This document shows, piece by piece, positions 17,677 to 25,924 of a stretch of 64,000 nt of DNA. Made by a program: the position numbers and the translations under genes. Source of the DNA: Verrucomicrobia bacterium UBA3214 (GTDB lineage: Bacteria; Verrucomicrobiota; Kiritimatiellia; RFP12; UBA1067); assembly GCA_002363575.1 (NCBI GenBank), contig DEWI01000155.1:1-64000 (forward strand), in the 5' to 3' direction. Position 1 is the stretch's first letter. The number at the start of each line of letters is the position of its first letter. The notes below the pieces were generated by a model, which searched no databases, was not told the DNA's origin, and saw only the letters and a list, made by a program, of their open reading frames with translations.

Positions 17677-17841
17677 GGCAGGCATCGGTTCCCAAGGTGA
17701 TAGTTATCGGCTGCGCAAGCGATAGGTATCGCTTGCCCGACCGATAGGTATCGCTTGTCCGACCGATAGGTATCGGTTTGCCAAGCGATAGGTATCGGTT
17801 GCGGAGGCGATAGGTATCGGTTCGGCGACCGACGCCCGTCG
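17677..17841. repeat. Intergenic array 1 of 22-bp repeats with a CGATA-GG-TATCG dyad
   Basis: Five copies of GATAGGTATCG start at 17721, 17743, 17765, 17787 and 17809, with a one-mismatch copy (GATAGTTATCG) at 17699: exactly 22 bp apart. A degenerate copy fits the register at 17677. At 17831 the next unit reads CGACG-CC-CGTCG (17830-17841), changed in sequence but still a dyad. The roughly 10-bp spacers differ. The 17717-17734 unit is an 18-base dyad with 8-bp arms. The array lies between xylR and the acetyltransferase. A second such array occurs at 47953. Confidence 0.9.
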
Positions 17842-18072
17842 CCGCGCGTTTGGTCAAATGGGGGATGAATACCCATTAGGGCGCTACCGGAAGCACATTC
17901 CCCCCGGCAAAAGCCCCGAACTGGACAGCCGGGGAGGGCCGCTCTAGAAGCCTAGGATTCAAGAATTCTAGACTTCTGGGATTCTAGGCTTCCAGTCTTC
18001 TAGACTTCCGCGCGACCTTCACGAAACGGACGCGCGGGGGTGGAGCGTGAAGCGCCGAGGGGATGGGAATAA
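17842..18072. repeat. 16-bp CTAG repeats and inverted repeats (rest of the 17575-18072 intergenic region)
   Basis: TTCTAGRCTTC occurs at 17966, 17982 and 17998, a 16-bp period. An inverted copy GAAGCCTAG at 17947-17955 can pair with CTAGGCTTC at 17984-17992. Before this, AATGGG/CCCATT near 17857-17878 and CCCCG/CGGGG near 17915-17935 are further short inverted repeats, and CTTCACG/CGTGAAG flank 18017-18052. No credible gene was seen in the 498-base gap. Confidence 0.75.
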
Positions 18073-18591
18073 CTAGCTGCGGGGTGGGGATGCTGGATCG
18101 TTGGCGCGGAAGCAGAGGCGCATGGCGATTTCCGGGCAAGTGAAGGGGTTTGTGTGCTTGGTGCAGTTGATGCAGCCGGTATAGAGTTTGTGCATCACCT
18201 TCGTCTTGGGAATCTCGCTGAACGAAAGCGCCTTGAAAAACTCCGGCGCGAATGTAAGCACGACGATTTCGCTAGGATGCAGCGGCTGTACGCGCCGTAT
18301 CACCGCCTCGACGAGCGCCTTGCCGATGCCGCGGCGCCGGAACATGCTTTTGACGGCGAGCGACTGCACTTCGACAGTGGATGCGAGCGCGTCGCCAAGC
18401 TCCGGATGCACCTGGTAGGTGGCGCAACCGGTCATTTCGCCGCTGCATTCGGCGATGAAGAAGCGGTCGATATTCTCGACGATATTGCCGAGCGAGCGCG
18501 GCACCAGCTGATCGCGATTCAGATGCACGAGCGCGAAAATGCGCTCGGCATCGTTCAGCGTGGCCGGACGGACTATGAATTCTTCAGCCAC
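18073..18591 (-). CDS. ArgA-like GNAT N-acetyltransferase (probable N-acetylglutamate synthase)
   Basis: GNAT protein of 172 residues. The acetyl-CoA loop is RRRGIGKAL (85-93) after the LAV strand. The C-terminus carries CINC (140-143) and C152 before PE, a Cys cluster I associate with short stand-alone ArgA-like synthases. Such enzymes acetylate glutamate at the start of arginine synthesis, which fits argF at the head of this operon. Its start overlaps the end of nfnB by 19 bases. Another amino-acid acetyltransferase role is possible. Confidence 0.75.
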   Translation of the reverse strand: MAEEFIVRPATLNDAERIFALVHLNRDQLVPRSLGNIVENIDRFFIAECSGEMTGCATYQVHPELGDALASTVEVQSLAVKSMFRRRGIGKALVEAVIRRVQPLHPSEIVVLTFAPEFFKALSFSEIPKTKVMHKLYTGCINCTKHTNPFTCPEIAMRLCFRANDPASPPRS

Positions 18592-19973
18592 TCGTTGATC
18601 CCTGCGGCCGCCGCGCGGCCTTCGCCCATTGCCAATATCACCGTCGCCGCGCCGAGCACGATGTCGCCGCCGGCGAAGACGCCGGGCATCGTCGTCATGC
18701 GCGTCTTTTCGTCGATTATCACGTGCCCCTTGCGATCGACTTCTATTTCCGGGGTCGTCGCGGCGATAAGCGGGTTCGCGCCGGAGCCGACGGCGACAAC
18801 GACCGTATCGACAGGGAATTCGAATTCGCTACCGGCGATCGCGACCGGGCTGCGGCGTCCGGAGGCGTCCGGCTCGCCAAGCTCGTACTTCAGGCATTCG
18901 ATGGCGCGCACGCGATCTTGTTCGTCGCCGAGGATGCGCTTCGCATTCTCGAGCGTATGGAAGACTACGCCTTCCTCCTTGGCGTGGTGGACTTCCTCGA
19001 TACGCGCAGGCATTTCCTTCTCGCTGCGCCTGTAGATGAGATGCACTTCGTCCGCGCCGAGGCGGAGGGCCATTCTCGCGGCGTCCATGGCGACATTGCC
19101 GCCGCCGAGGACGGCGACTTTCTTTCCATGCCAAAAGGGCGTCGCGGCCTTGTCTTCTATATAGGCCTTCATGAGGTTGGCGCGGGTGAGATATTCGTTC
19201 GCGGAGAATACGCCAATCAGATTTTCGCCTTCGATACCCATGAACTTGGGCAGGCCGGCGCCGGTGCCGACGAATATCGCGTCGAATTCCTTCTTCAAAT
19301 CGGAAAGCTTGCGCGTCTTGCCGACGACGAAATCGGTGACTACTTTCACGCCCATCGCCTTCAAGCCGTCGATCTCCTTCTCGACGATTCTCTTGGGCAG
19401 GCGGAACTCCGGAATGCCATAGACCAGCACGCCGCCGGTCTTGTGGAAGGCTTCGAACATCGTGACGGCATGGCCGGCGCGCGCGCAGTCCGCCGCGCAT
19501 GTCACAGAAGCAGGGCCGGAGCCGATCACGGCGACTTTTTTGCCCGTCGGCGCGGCGCACGCCGTCTTCTCCGGCTCGACGTTGTCCGCGCAGAAGCGCT
19601 CGACGCGGCCGATCGCCACTGCTTTCGAGACGTCCTTCAGCATCTTCCCGACGGTGCAGAATTTCTGGCACTGGCGCTCCTGCGGGCAGACGCGCCCGCA
19701 GACCGCGGGAAGAAGCGAAGACGTGCGGATTACGCCAAGCGCATCCTTGAAATCTCCCTTCGCCGCCGCTGCGAGGAAGGCGGGTATGTCGATCTTGACG
19801 GGGCAACCCTGCACGCAGGGCTTGGCGGGGCAGTTCAGGCAACGCGAAGCCTCGGCCTTCGCCATTTCCGCAGTGTAGCCAAGCGCGACTTCATCCATGT
19901 TGTGCGCGCGCACCTGCGGTTCCTGTTGCGGCATTTCCTGTGGCGGAATAGCCAATCTTTCTTTCGGTGTCAT
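18573..19973 (-). CDS. nfnB: NfnB / GltD-like flavin oxidoreductase with two N-terminal [4Fe-4S] motifs
   Basis: Protein of 466 residues. Two N-terminal cysteine sets, C45/48/53/57 and C92/96/102/106, bind [4Fe-4S] clusters, followed by FAD (IGSGPASVTCA) and NADPH (VLGGGNVAMDAAR) Rossmann motifs. Alone it would be called glutamate synthase small subunit, but the NfnA-like gene directly upstream makes NfnB more likely. NfnAB couples NADH and reduced ferredoxin to NADPH formation by flavin electron bifurcation in the cytoplasm. No glutamate synthase large subunit is nearby. Confidence 0.85.
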   Translation of the reverse strand: MTPKERLAIPPQEMPQQEPQVRAHNMDEVALGYTAEMAKAEASRCLNCPAKPCVQGCPVKIDIPAFLAAAAKGDFKDALGVIRTSSLLPAVCGRVCPQERQCQKFCTVGKMLKDVSKAVAIGRVERFCADNVEPEKTACAAPTGKKVAVIGSGPASVTCAADCARAGHAVTMFEAFHKTGGVLVYGIPEFRLPKRIVEKEIDGLKAMGVKVVTDFVVGKTRKLSDLKKEFDAIFVGTGAGLPKFMGIEGENLIGVFSANEYLTRANLMKAYIEDKAATPFWHGKKVAVLGGGNVAMDAARMALRLGADEVHLIYRRSEKEMPARIEEVHHAKEEGVVFHTLENAKRILGDEQDRVRAIECLKYELGEPDASGRRSPVAIAGSEFEFPVDTVVVAVGSGANPLIAATTPEIEVDRKGHVIIDEKTRMTTMPGVFAGGDIVLGAATVILAMGEGRAAAAGINEWLKNS

Positions 19974-20094
19974 TGGTTTGGTGAATGTAGATTGCCAGAT
20001 TGTTTTTCCATGCGGTCCGCTTGCGCATCCGCCGCGCCGCCCGCGCCGGAATCTTCCCGGACGGCGCGGAAAGGCGAGCGCATCGCGTTTCGCG

Positions 20095-20943
20095 TCAGCC
20101 GAAGAGTCCGCTGCGGCATTTATGGTCGGCCTCTTCCTTGCGGAACGTGCCGAGGCGCTTTATGAAGTTGTCGAAATCCACGGCGTGCGCATCGAACTCC
20201 GGGCCATCGACGCAGACGAATTTCGTCTCGCCGCCGACGGTGACGCGGCAGCCTCCGCACATTCCCGTGCCGTCGATCATTATGGAATTGAGCGAGGCGA
20301 TCGTCTTGACGCCATACGGCTTCGTGGCAAGCGCCGCGAATTTCATCATCACCGGCGGCCCGACGACGACGACTTCGTCCGGTGCGGGCGACATCTCGCA
20401 AAATTCTTTCAGCGGCTCGGTGACAAGCCCCTTGCGGCCGTACGAATCATCGTCCGTCACGATAGTCACGTCGTCGGCGGCGCGCCGCATCTCGTCTTCC
20501 ATTATTATCAGCTCTTTCGTGCGCGCGCCCATGATGACGCTGACGCGGTTGCCCGCCGCCTTGAAAGCCTGCGCGATCGGATGCGCGGGAGCGACGCCGA
20601 TGCCGCCGCCGACGACGACCACCCAGCCTTTGCGCCCGGCGTTCGAGTAGTCGGTAATATGCGTTGGCTTGCCGAGCGGGCCGACGAGATCGGCGATGCA
20701 GTCGCCCTCGTTCTTCAGCGAAAGCTCTTTCGTCGAAGCCCCGACGGTCTGGAAGATTATGTCGATCGTGCCGGCGGCGGGATCCGCGTCTGCGATCGTC
20801 AGGGGGATGCGCTCGCTCCATTCTTCGCTCGTGCGCAGAATGATGAACTGCCCCGCGAGTCTTTCACGAGCGATGAGCGGCGCTTCCAGCGTCATGCGCC
20901 ATACGTTTTCCGACAGGCGCGTTTTCTTCAGTATCTTGGTCAT
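20095..20943 (-). CDS. nfnA: NfnA: ferredoxin--NADP reductase-type subunit with [2Fe-2S] site
   Basis: Protein of 282 residues: an N-terminal FAD-binding barrel, an NAD-binding half (VVVVGGGIGVAPAHPIA, about 108-124) and a C-terminal cluster site. Asp224, Cys229, Cys232 and Cys244 match the Asp-plus-three-Cys spacing of the unusual [2Fe-2S] cluster known from Thermotoga NfnA. It lies 121 bases before nfnB with no gene between. A sulfide dehydrogenase or PyrK-like role is the alternative; the partner gene favours Nfn. Confidence 0.86.
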   Translation of the reverse strand: MTKILKKTRLSENVWRMTLEAPLIARERLAGQFIILRTSEEWSERIPLTIADADPAAGTIDIIFQTVGASTKELSLKNEGDCIADLVGPLGKPTHITDYSNAGRKGWVVVVGGGIGVAPAHPIAQAFKAAGNRVSVIMGARTKELIIMEDEMRRAADDVTIVTDDDSYGRKGLVTEPLKEFCEMSPAPDEVVVVGPPVMMKFAALATKPYGVKTIASLNSIMIDGTGMCGGCRVTVGGETKFVCVDGPEFDAHAVDFDNFIKRLGTFRKEEADHKCRSGLFG

Positions 20944-21002
20944 GTACTATTATTATTGATCTTGTGGCGAAGTTGGTGTGGAAGGGGAATGGTTTCGCGC
21001 GC

Positions 21003-22916
21003 TCACGCGGCGTCCCCGGCTCCGCCGGGCCGCAGCATTCCGCGCTGGCGTAAGAGCGCGCCGATTTCCGGAGGGCGGTTGCGGAAGCGTTTGAAGATTT
21101 CGTAGGCGTCTTCGCTGCCGCCGAGCGCGAGAATCGTCTCGCGGTATCTTGCGCCCGTGCGGCGCAGCGCCTCGTCGTCGGCGAGGCCGGCGTCTTCAAA
21201 CGCCCCGTAGGCGTCCGCGCTCATTACTTCCGACCACTTGTAGCCGTAGTATCCGGCGGCGTAGCCGCCTGCGAAGATGTGCGTGAAGGAGTTCAGGAAT
21301 ATATCGCCTTCCACCATCGGCATGCCGAAGTGCCGGAAGACTTCCGTCTTCAGCGCGTCGGGAGTCTGCGCGGCGGGGTCGTATCCGGCGGCGTGCAGCA
21401 GCATGTCGGATTTCGCAAGCGCGAGCTGGCGGCGGCATGCCGAGGCCGCGCGGAAGTTCTTTGCGGCGAGGACGCGCTTTTTTAGTTCGGCGGGCAGCTC
21501 GATTCCCGTGCGGTCGTCGAGGCACCAGTTTTCCATGAACTGCGAAGCGAGTTCGACGGCATCCCACTCCACGAGATTTATGCCCGCGGCGTCTTCTTCC
21601 TGAACGCGCGTGAGCATGCATTGCAGCGCATGGCCGAATTCGTGGAAGAGCGTCTCGACTTCGCGGAACGGCATGAAGCATTTGCCGTTCTCGTCCGGCG
21701 TGGGCAGATTGAGCACGACGAGCGCGAGGGGAAGTTCGCCGCGCTGGATGTTGCGGTTGCGGAATTCGTTCATCCACGCGCCGCCGCGCTTTAGTCCGTT
21801 GCGGACGTACGGATCGATGTAGAAATGCGCGATAGTCTCGCCAAGCTCGACGATGCGGAAGAAGCGGACGCTCTCGTGCCAGGTCTCCGGCATTTCGTCT
21901 CCCGTCAGCTCTTCCACGTCGATATCGAAGAGCGTCTTCGCTATGCGGAAAAGCCCCGCGAGAGTCTGCTCGAATTCGAAGTGCTTCTTCAAATCCTCTT
22001 CGCTGTATGCGTAACGCTGCTCGCGCAGACGCTCGGCGAAAAACGCGAAATCCCACGGCGCCGGCTTAGCTATGCCGGCGGCGGCGGCGCATTCGGCGAG
22101 CGCGGCGTCTTCATCGGCCGCGATGGGCGCGGTGGCGGCGTCGAGCGCGTCGATCATCTCGAATACCGCGGCGACGGAAGGAGCGCATTTCGTTGCGAGC
22201 GAGAGCTTCGCGTAGTCGTCATAGCCGAGAAGCGCGGCAAGCTCGCGGCGCAGCGCGAGGATTTCCGCGATTCGCGGAGTGTTGGAAGGCGCGCGCGTCG
22301 CGCGCGCGCGGCAGAGTTTTTCGCGGACTTCGCGATCGGCGCAGTGCTTCATCGTCTGCGGGTAGTTCGCGTCGTCGATCGTGTAGGTCTTGCCGTCCTT
22401 TTCGAGCTTGAACGCTTCGGTGGCGTCGAGGACGGCGTTGGAGAATTCCGTCGCCAGGCCGGCGAGGCGCGCCTGGATTTCATTGAAGCGCTTCTTCGCT
22501 TCTCCTTCGAGCGCGACGCCGGAGAGTTCGGCGGCTTCCACGGTTTTCTCGAGGATTCTGCGGCGCACCGGGTTCGTCTCGGCCGGGAGGATGCGCTTGG
22601 CCGCTTCGTAGAGCGCGTGGGACTGCCCGACGCGCAGCGAGAACGCCACGATCGCCGGCTGGAAATCCTCTTCGACTTTGCGCCACGCGTCGGAATTCAT
22701 CACTCCGAGCATGTGCGAGATTTCCCCCCACTTGCGCCAAAGCTCGCGCGTCGCATCGTCCAGACGCCATACGAGATCTTCGAAGGCGGCGACGCGCGAA
22801 GGATCGGCGGCGTCGGCCTCGAGCGCGGCGACGGCGAGTTCGGCGTTTTCGAGGAGTTTGGGCAGTTCGGATGCCGCGGCATCTGGCGTGAGCGCGCGCC
22901 ACTTCGGGAAGTTCAT
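21003..22916 (-). CDS. M3-family oligopeptidase (PrlC/OpdA-like)
   Basis: Zinc metallopeptidase of 637 residues, cytoplasmic (no signal peptide), that degrades short peptides. The zinc site HEFGH is at about residues 425-429 with ETLF just before it, and the downstream EWDAVELASQFMENW helix supplies the third ligand and matches the M3A subgroup. Length is close to E. coli PrlC (680). It sits 54 bases after argF and 59 before nfnA, in the argF operon, with no obvious link to arginine synthesis. Confidence 0.92.
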   Translation of the reverse strand: MNFPKWRALTPDAAASELPKLLENAELAVAALEADAADPSRVAAFEDLVWRLDDATRELWRKWGEISHMLGVMNSDAWRKVEEDFQPAIVAFSLRVGQSHALYEAAKRILPAETNPVRRRILEKTVEAAELSGVALEGEAKKRFNEIQARLAGLATEFSNAVLDATEAFKLEKDGKTYTIDDANYPQTMKHCADREVREKLCRARATRAPSNTPRIAEILALRRELAALLGYDDYAKLSLATKCAPSVAAVFEMIDALDAATAPIAADEDAALAECAAAAGIAKPAPWDFAFFAERLREQRYAYSEEDLKKHFEFEQTLAGLFRIAKTLFDIDVEELTGDEMPETWHESVRFFRIVELGETIAHFYIDPYVRNGLKRGGAWMNEFRNRNIQRGELPLALVVLNLPTPDENGKCFMPFREVETLFHEFGHALQCMLTRVQEEDAAGINLVEWDAVELASQFMENWCLDDRTGIELPAELKKRVLAAKNFRAASACRRQLALAKSDMLLHAAGYDPAAQTPDALKTEVFRHFGMPMVEGDIFLNSFTHIFAGGYAAGYYGYKWSEVMSADAYGAFEDAGLADDEALRRTGARYRETILALGGSEDAYEIFKRFRNRPPEIGALLRQRGMLRPGGAGDAA

Positions 22917-22970
22917 GTGTTTCGCTGGTCTTGTGGATGGTTGATGCTTGTCTTTCGCAGGCGCGCGCCC

Positions 22971-23975
22971 TCAGACGGCGCTCCTGTCGCAAAGCGCGGA
23001 GACGAAAAGCGCTTTGATCGTGTGCATGCGGTTTTCCGATTCGTCGAAGACTTTCGAATACTTCGATTCGAATACTTCGTCGGTGACTTCGAGCGCGCCC
23101 GTCTGCTTCGTTACTTCCGTGTTGAAGTCGTGGAACGCAGGCAGGCAGTGCAGGAACATCAGCCTGCCGTTCAGATTCCCCGTCGCCGCCATCAAATCCA
23201 TATTGATCTGGTAGGGCCTGAGAAGGGCGATGCGCTCGGCCGTCTTCGCTTCTTCTCCCATCGAAACCCACACGTCCGTGTAGAGCACGTTCGCGCCTTT
23301 CACGCCCGTCTTCGCGTCGGAGAAGACGCGGATATCGACGCCGTTGCGCTTTGCCACGGCTTCCGCCTCGGCGAGGATGGCTTCATCCGGCCAGAGTTCG
23401 CGCGGCGCGCAGCATACATAGCGAATGCCCGCCTTCGCGCAACCCATCATCAGCGAATTTGCGACGTTGTTGCGTCCGTCGCCGACGTAGGCGACGGTGC
23501 AATCGTCGAGCGAGCCGAAAGTCTCCTTGACGGTGAGCAGGTCGGCGAGGATCTGCGTAGGGTGGTAGTCGTCCGTCAAGCCGTTCCAGACGGGCACGCC
23601 GGAATATTCCGCTAGCTCTTCGCAGGTGCGCTGCGCGAAGCCGCGGAACAGTATGCCGTCGTAGATTCGGCCAAGCACGCGGGCGGTGTCCTTGACGCTT
23701 TCCTTCTTCCCGAAGTGTATGTCCGGGCGCGTGAGATATTCAGCGCCGCCGCCTTCGTCGCGCGCCGCGATGATGGATGAATTGCGCGTGCGCGTGGACG
23801 ACTTTTCGAAGATGAGCGCGATGTTCTTGCGGAGCAGGAGATTGCCGCGCACGCCTGCGGCGCGGCGCGCCTTGAGCTGCCCTGCGAGATTGACGAGATC
23901 TAGCATCTCTTCGTCGGTGAACGACGCAAGGCGCATGAGGCTCCTGCCCCTGAGGCTGTCCATCCATTCCAGCAT
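22971..23975 (-). CDS. argF: Ornithine carbamoyltransferase
   Basis: Cytoplasmic enzyme of 334 residues making citrulline from ornithine and carbamoyl phosphate. Carbamoyl-phosphate motif SSTRTR (59-64), HPTQILAD (139-146) and HCLPAFH (277-283, with the catalytic Cys) are present. It heads the minus-strand operon argF-M3-nfnA-nfnB-acetyltransferase. The ATG at 23975 follows AAAGGA; a second in-frame ATG four codons later is possible. The promoter lies about 200 bases upstream. argG is at 41.5 kb. Confidence 0.94.
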   Translation of the reverse strand: MLEWMDSLRGRSLMRLASFTDEEMLDLVNLAGQLKARRAAGVRGNLLLRKNIALIFEKSSTRTRNSSIIAARDEGGGAEYLTRPDIHFGKKESVKDTARVLGRIYDGILFRGFAQRTCEELAEYSGVPVWNGLTDDYHPTQILADLLTVKETFGSLDDCTVAYVGDGRNNVANSLMMGCAKAGIRYVCCAPRELWPDEAILAEAEAVAKRNGVDIRVFSDAKTGVKGANVLYTDVWVSMGEEAKTAERIALLRPYQINMDLMAATGNLNGRLMFLHCLPAFHDFNTEVTKQTGALEVTDEVFESKYSKVFDESENRMHTIKALFVSALCDRSAV

Positions 23976-24177
23976 TGTCTTTTCCGTCCTTTCGCTTTAT
24001 GCAAACCGGGAAACCGCAGAAATCCATTCGCAATCCGGCGTCTGCGCGGCGTCGCGTACAATCGCAATCGTTTCCAGATAGTACGAGCCTTGCCGCCGTG
24101 GCGGTTTTCACGCCGTTCGCGCGTTGCCTTTTGCCTTGTTTCTGCCGTAAACCGAAGTCGTGTCTATTGATTAGAAT
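23976..24177 (-). promoter_or_regulatory. Long 5' leader of argF
   Basis: About 195 bases lie between the predicted start point near 24171 and the argF ATG, much longer than other leaders here. It contains a CCGCC/GGCGG hairpin but no clear terminator-antiterminator pair, and no convincing leader peptide was found. The stretch from 24187 to 24291 beyond it holds the dyad at 24212 and nothing else recognised. Confidence 0.4.
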
Positions 24178-24186
24178 ATTATACCA
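24178..24186 (-). promoter_or_regulatory. Extended -10 promoter of the argF operon
   Basis: Minus-strand AAATATGGTATAATATT, the best form of the recurrent promoter in this window, with no recognisable -35 hexamer. Confidence 0.72.
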
Positions 24187-24211
24187 TATTTCGCCGCGGC
24201 CACGCCCCGGC

Positions 24212-24224
24212 ATGAATGATTCAT
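24212..24224 (-). promoter_or_regulatory. Possible ArgR-like operator upstream of argF
   Basis: Perfect 13-bp dyad ATGAATGATTCAT, 28-40 bases upstream of the argF -10 box. Its TGAAT...ATTCA arms resemble the ARG box, but the arms are separated by 1 bp instead of the usual 4. Confidence 0.4.
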
Positions 24225-24291
24225 TTACGCGCCGGAAATTGCAAAATCGAGCGTCCGGCGGCGTTGAAGGCGGGCAGGCGCCGCGCTCTGC

Positions 24292-25914
24292 CTACCACGC
24301 GCCCATCGTGAGATACGGGAGGATGAGCGTCTGCAATGTGACGTCGAGATCGAAAAGCGCGACGCCGGCGAGCCCGTACTTGCGCGCGAGCATCGCCTGC
24401 TCGATGACCTGGCGGGCATCCAGGCGCGATTCGTTGGCGGTCACGCCTATCCCTGCGATCGTCCTGCGCGCGCGCGTCTTTTTCGACGCATGCTGTTCGA
24501 GGAAGGATGTGTAGAGGGCGGTGTTTTCCGTGTAGTCCATTGGGACGGCGAAATCGATCAGATTGAGGTCTATCCAGCTTTGCCAGTCCTGACCGACCGA
24601 CGCGATGCAGACAGGGTATTTCCCCAGCACTGCGGCGGTGAGCCATTTCGGCTTCTTCACGTGCCTGCGGACGGAGGCGACGAATTTCGTTATCGTCGCG
24701 GCGGCGTCTTTCGGCTTGGCGGCGCGTTCGTACCATCTGACGAAGTCGAGATGTATGCCATCGACTTTGTAGCGCGCGGTTATTTCGTCGATCGCCTTCA
24801 GCAGATGCTCGCGAACGGCGGGATTGGATGGATCGAGATATTCGGTGAGCGCGCCATCGCGCGCCTTCAAGCGCCACCCGAGCTTTTCGAAGTTTTTCAA
24901 GCGTTCGGGAGTCGCGCGCGTGGCGGTGAAGCAGAGTATCCAGGCGTGCACTCTTATGCCTGTCCCCTTGGCGGCGGCGAGACACGCCTTGAGCTGGTCG
25001 CCCTCTTCTTCGAAGGTGCGCGAGCGCGGCAGTACGTCGGATGGATAGTGCGCGAAGCCGGCCCCTGCCACATTGACGAAGAGGTCGGTGATCTTGCCGG
25101 CTTTCAAGACCGCGAAAGTGCGCTTCCAGTCTCCCGGATAAAGCCCGCATCCCGAATGATCCCAGACGGCATGGATTTCGCCGGGTTTCGGAGTTTGCGC
25201 GAGCGCGTACTTCGCGAGCGCCGCGCGCTTCGTGGCGTCTCTGGCGTCGGCGGACGCCGCGTTCCAGAGCCGCGGATCGGCGTTGCCGGCGAGCGCGGCG
25301 AGCAGGCGCGCTTTGAGGGCTTCATCGCCGTCCGCGAGCAGAACGTGGGTCATCCAGAAGCCGGCGTCGGATGCGATCCATGCAGGCTCACCCGAGCCTT
25401 TGCCTTTGCGGTCCACCCAGCGCGCGATCGTCCGCGCACGCCCGGGAATCGGCCGCGAGCTTTGGAGGACGGTGGAAGTCTGGCGGATCGAGCGGGGAAT
25501 CCCCGCAATGTTCGCGGCGGCCTTGAGGTCGAAATCCATTTTGCTCCATTGGCCCGGATACGCCGCCTTCTTGTACGCCACGACCTTTACGCCCATCATG
25601 GACGCGAGCGCCGGCGAGGACGAGTAGAAGACGACGAGCTTGCCGCCGCGCGCGCGAAACGCCTTGAGAGTCGCGAGTTCCGCGGCGTCGGGCTTGTCGA
25701 AGCCTACGAGGAATGCGATTTTCGCTCCTTCCAGAGCCTTGCCGAGTTCCGCGACGGGATGCGTCTTCGCCTCGATTCCCTGCTGGCCGAGCCAGCGCTG
25801 CGCGTGGCGCGCGAGCGACGTGTAGTATCCAGGATCGTGGGCGACCACCGGAACGGCGGCGGAGGCGCAGCACGCCAGCGCCGCCGTGAGGATCGACATT
25901 GCCGCTTTCTTCAT
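24292..25914 (-). CDS. Secreted GHL10-like (family-10-type) glycoside hydrolase
   Basis: Protein of 540 residues with a signal peptide (1-19, cut near CASA). Residues about 20-220 form a ThuA/glutamine-amidotransferase-like alpha/beta part (VGFDKPDAAELATLKAFRARGG). From about 240 a TIM barrel of the glycosyl-hydrolase-like GHL10 type follows, with IRVHAWILCF and the diagnostic DGIHLDFVRW at about 383-392. Members act on polysaccharide or peptidoglycan; the substrate here is unknown. It starts 10 bases after the 204-residue protein and is the end of the rpiB-glyA operon. Confidence 0.8.
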   Translation of the reverse strand: MKKAAMSILTAALACCASAAVPVVAHDPGYYTSLARHAQRWLGQQGIEAKTHPVAELGKALEGAKIAFLVGFDKPDAAELATLKAFRARGGKLVVFYSSSPALASMMGVKVVAYKKAAYPGQWSKMDFDLKAAANIAGIPRSIRQTSTVLQSSRPIPGRARTIARWVDRKGKGSGEPAWIASDAGFWMTHVLLADGDEALKARLLAALAGNADPRLWNAASADARDATKRAALAKYALAQTPKPGEIHAVWDHSGCGLYPGDWKRTFAVLKAGKITDLFVNVAGAGFAHYPSDVLPRSRTFEEEGDQLKACLAAAKGTGIRVHAWILCFTATRATPERLKNFEKLGWRLKARDGALTEYLDPSNPAVREHLLKAIDEITARYKVDGIHLDFVRWYERAAKPKDAAATITKFVASVRRHVKKPKWLTAAVLGKYPVCIASVGQDWQSWIDLNLIDFAVPMDYTENTALYTSFLEQHASKKTRARRTIAGIGVTANESRLDARQVIEQAMLARKYGLAGVALFDLDVTLQTLILPYLTMGAW

Positions 25915-25924
25915 TGCCGCGATT

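Noticed and set aside
17677-17841. CRISPR array
   Set aside because: Spacers are only about 10 bp, the core is an 11-12-bp dyad and no cas gene is near.
17583-17876. Short reading frames across array 1 that give Tyr/Arg-rich repeats
   Set aside because: A 22-bp period shifts the frame each unit, so no repeat peptide is kept; they are by-products of the array.
18573-19973. Glutamate synthase small subunit (gltD)
   Set aside because: Same family, but the NfnA partner is adjacent and no large subunit is present.
21825-23615. 596-codon frame antisense to the M3 peptidase and argF
   Set aside because: Shadow frame; both real genes have full catalytic motifs.
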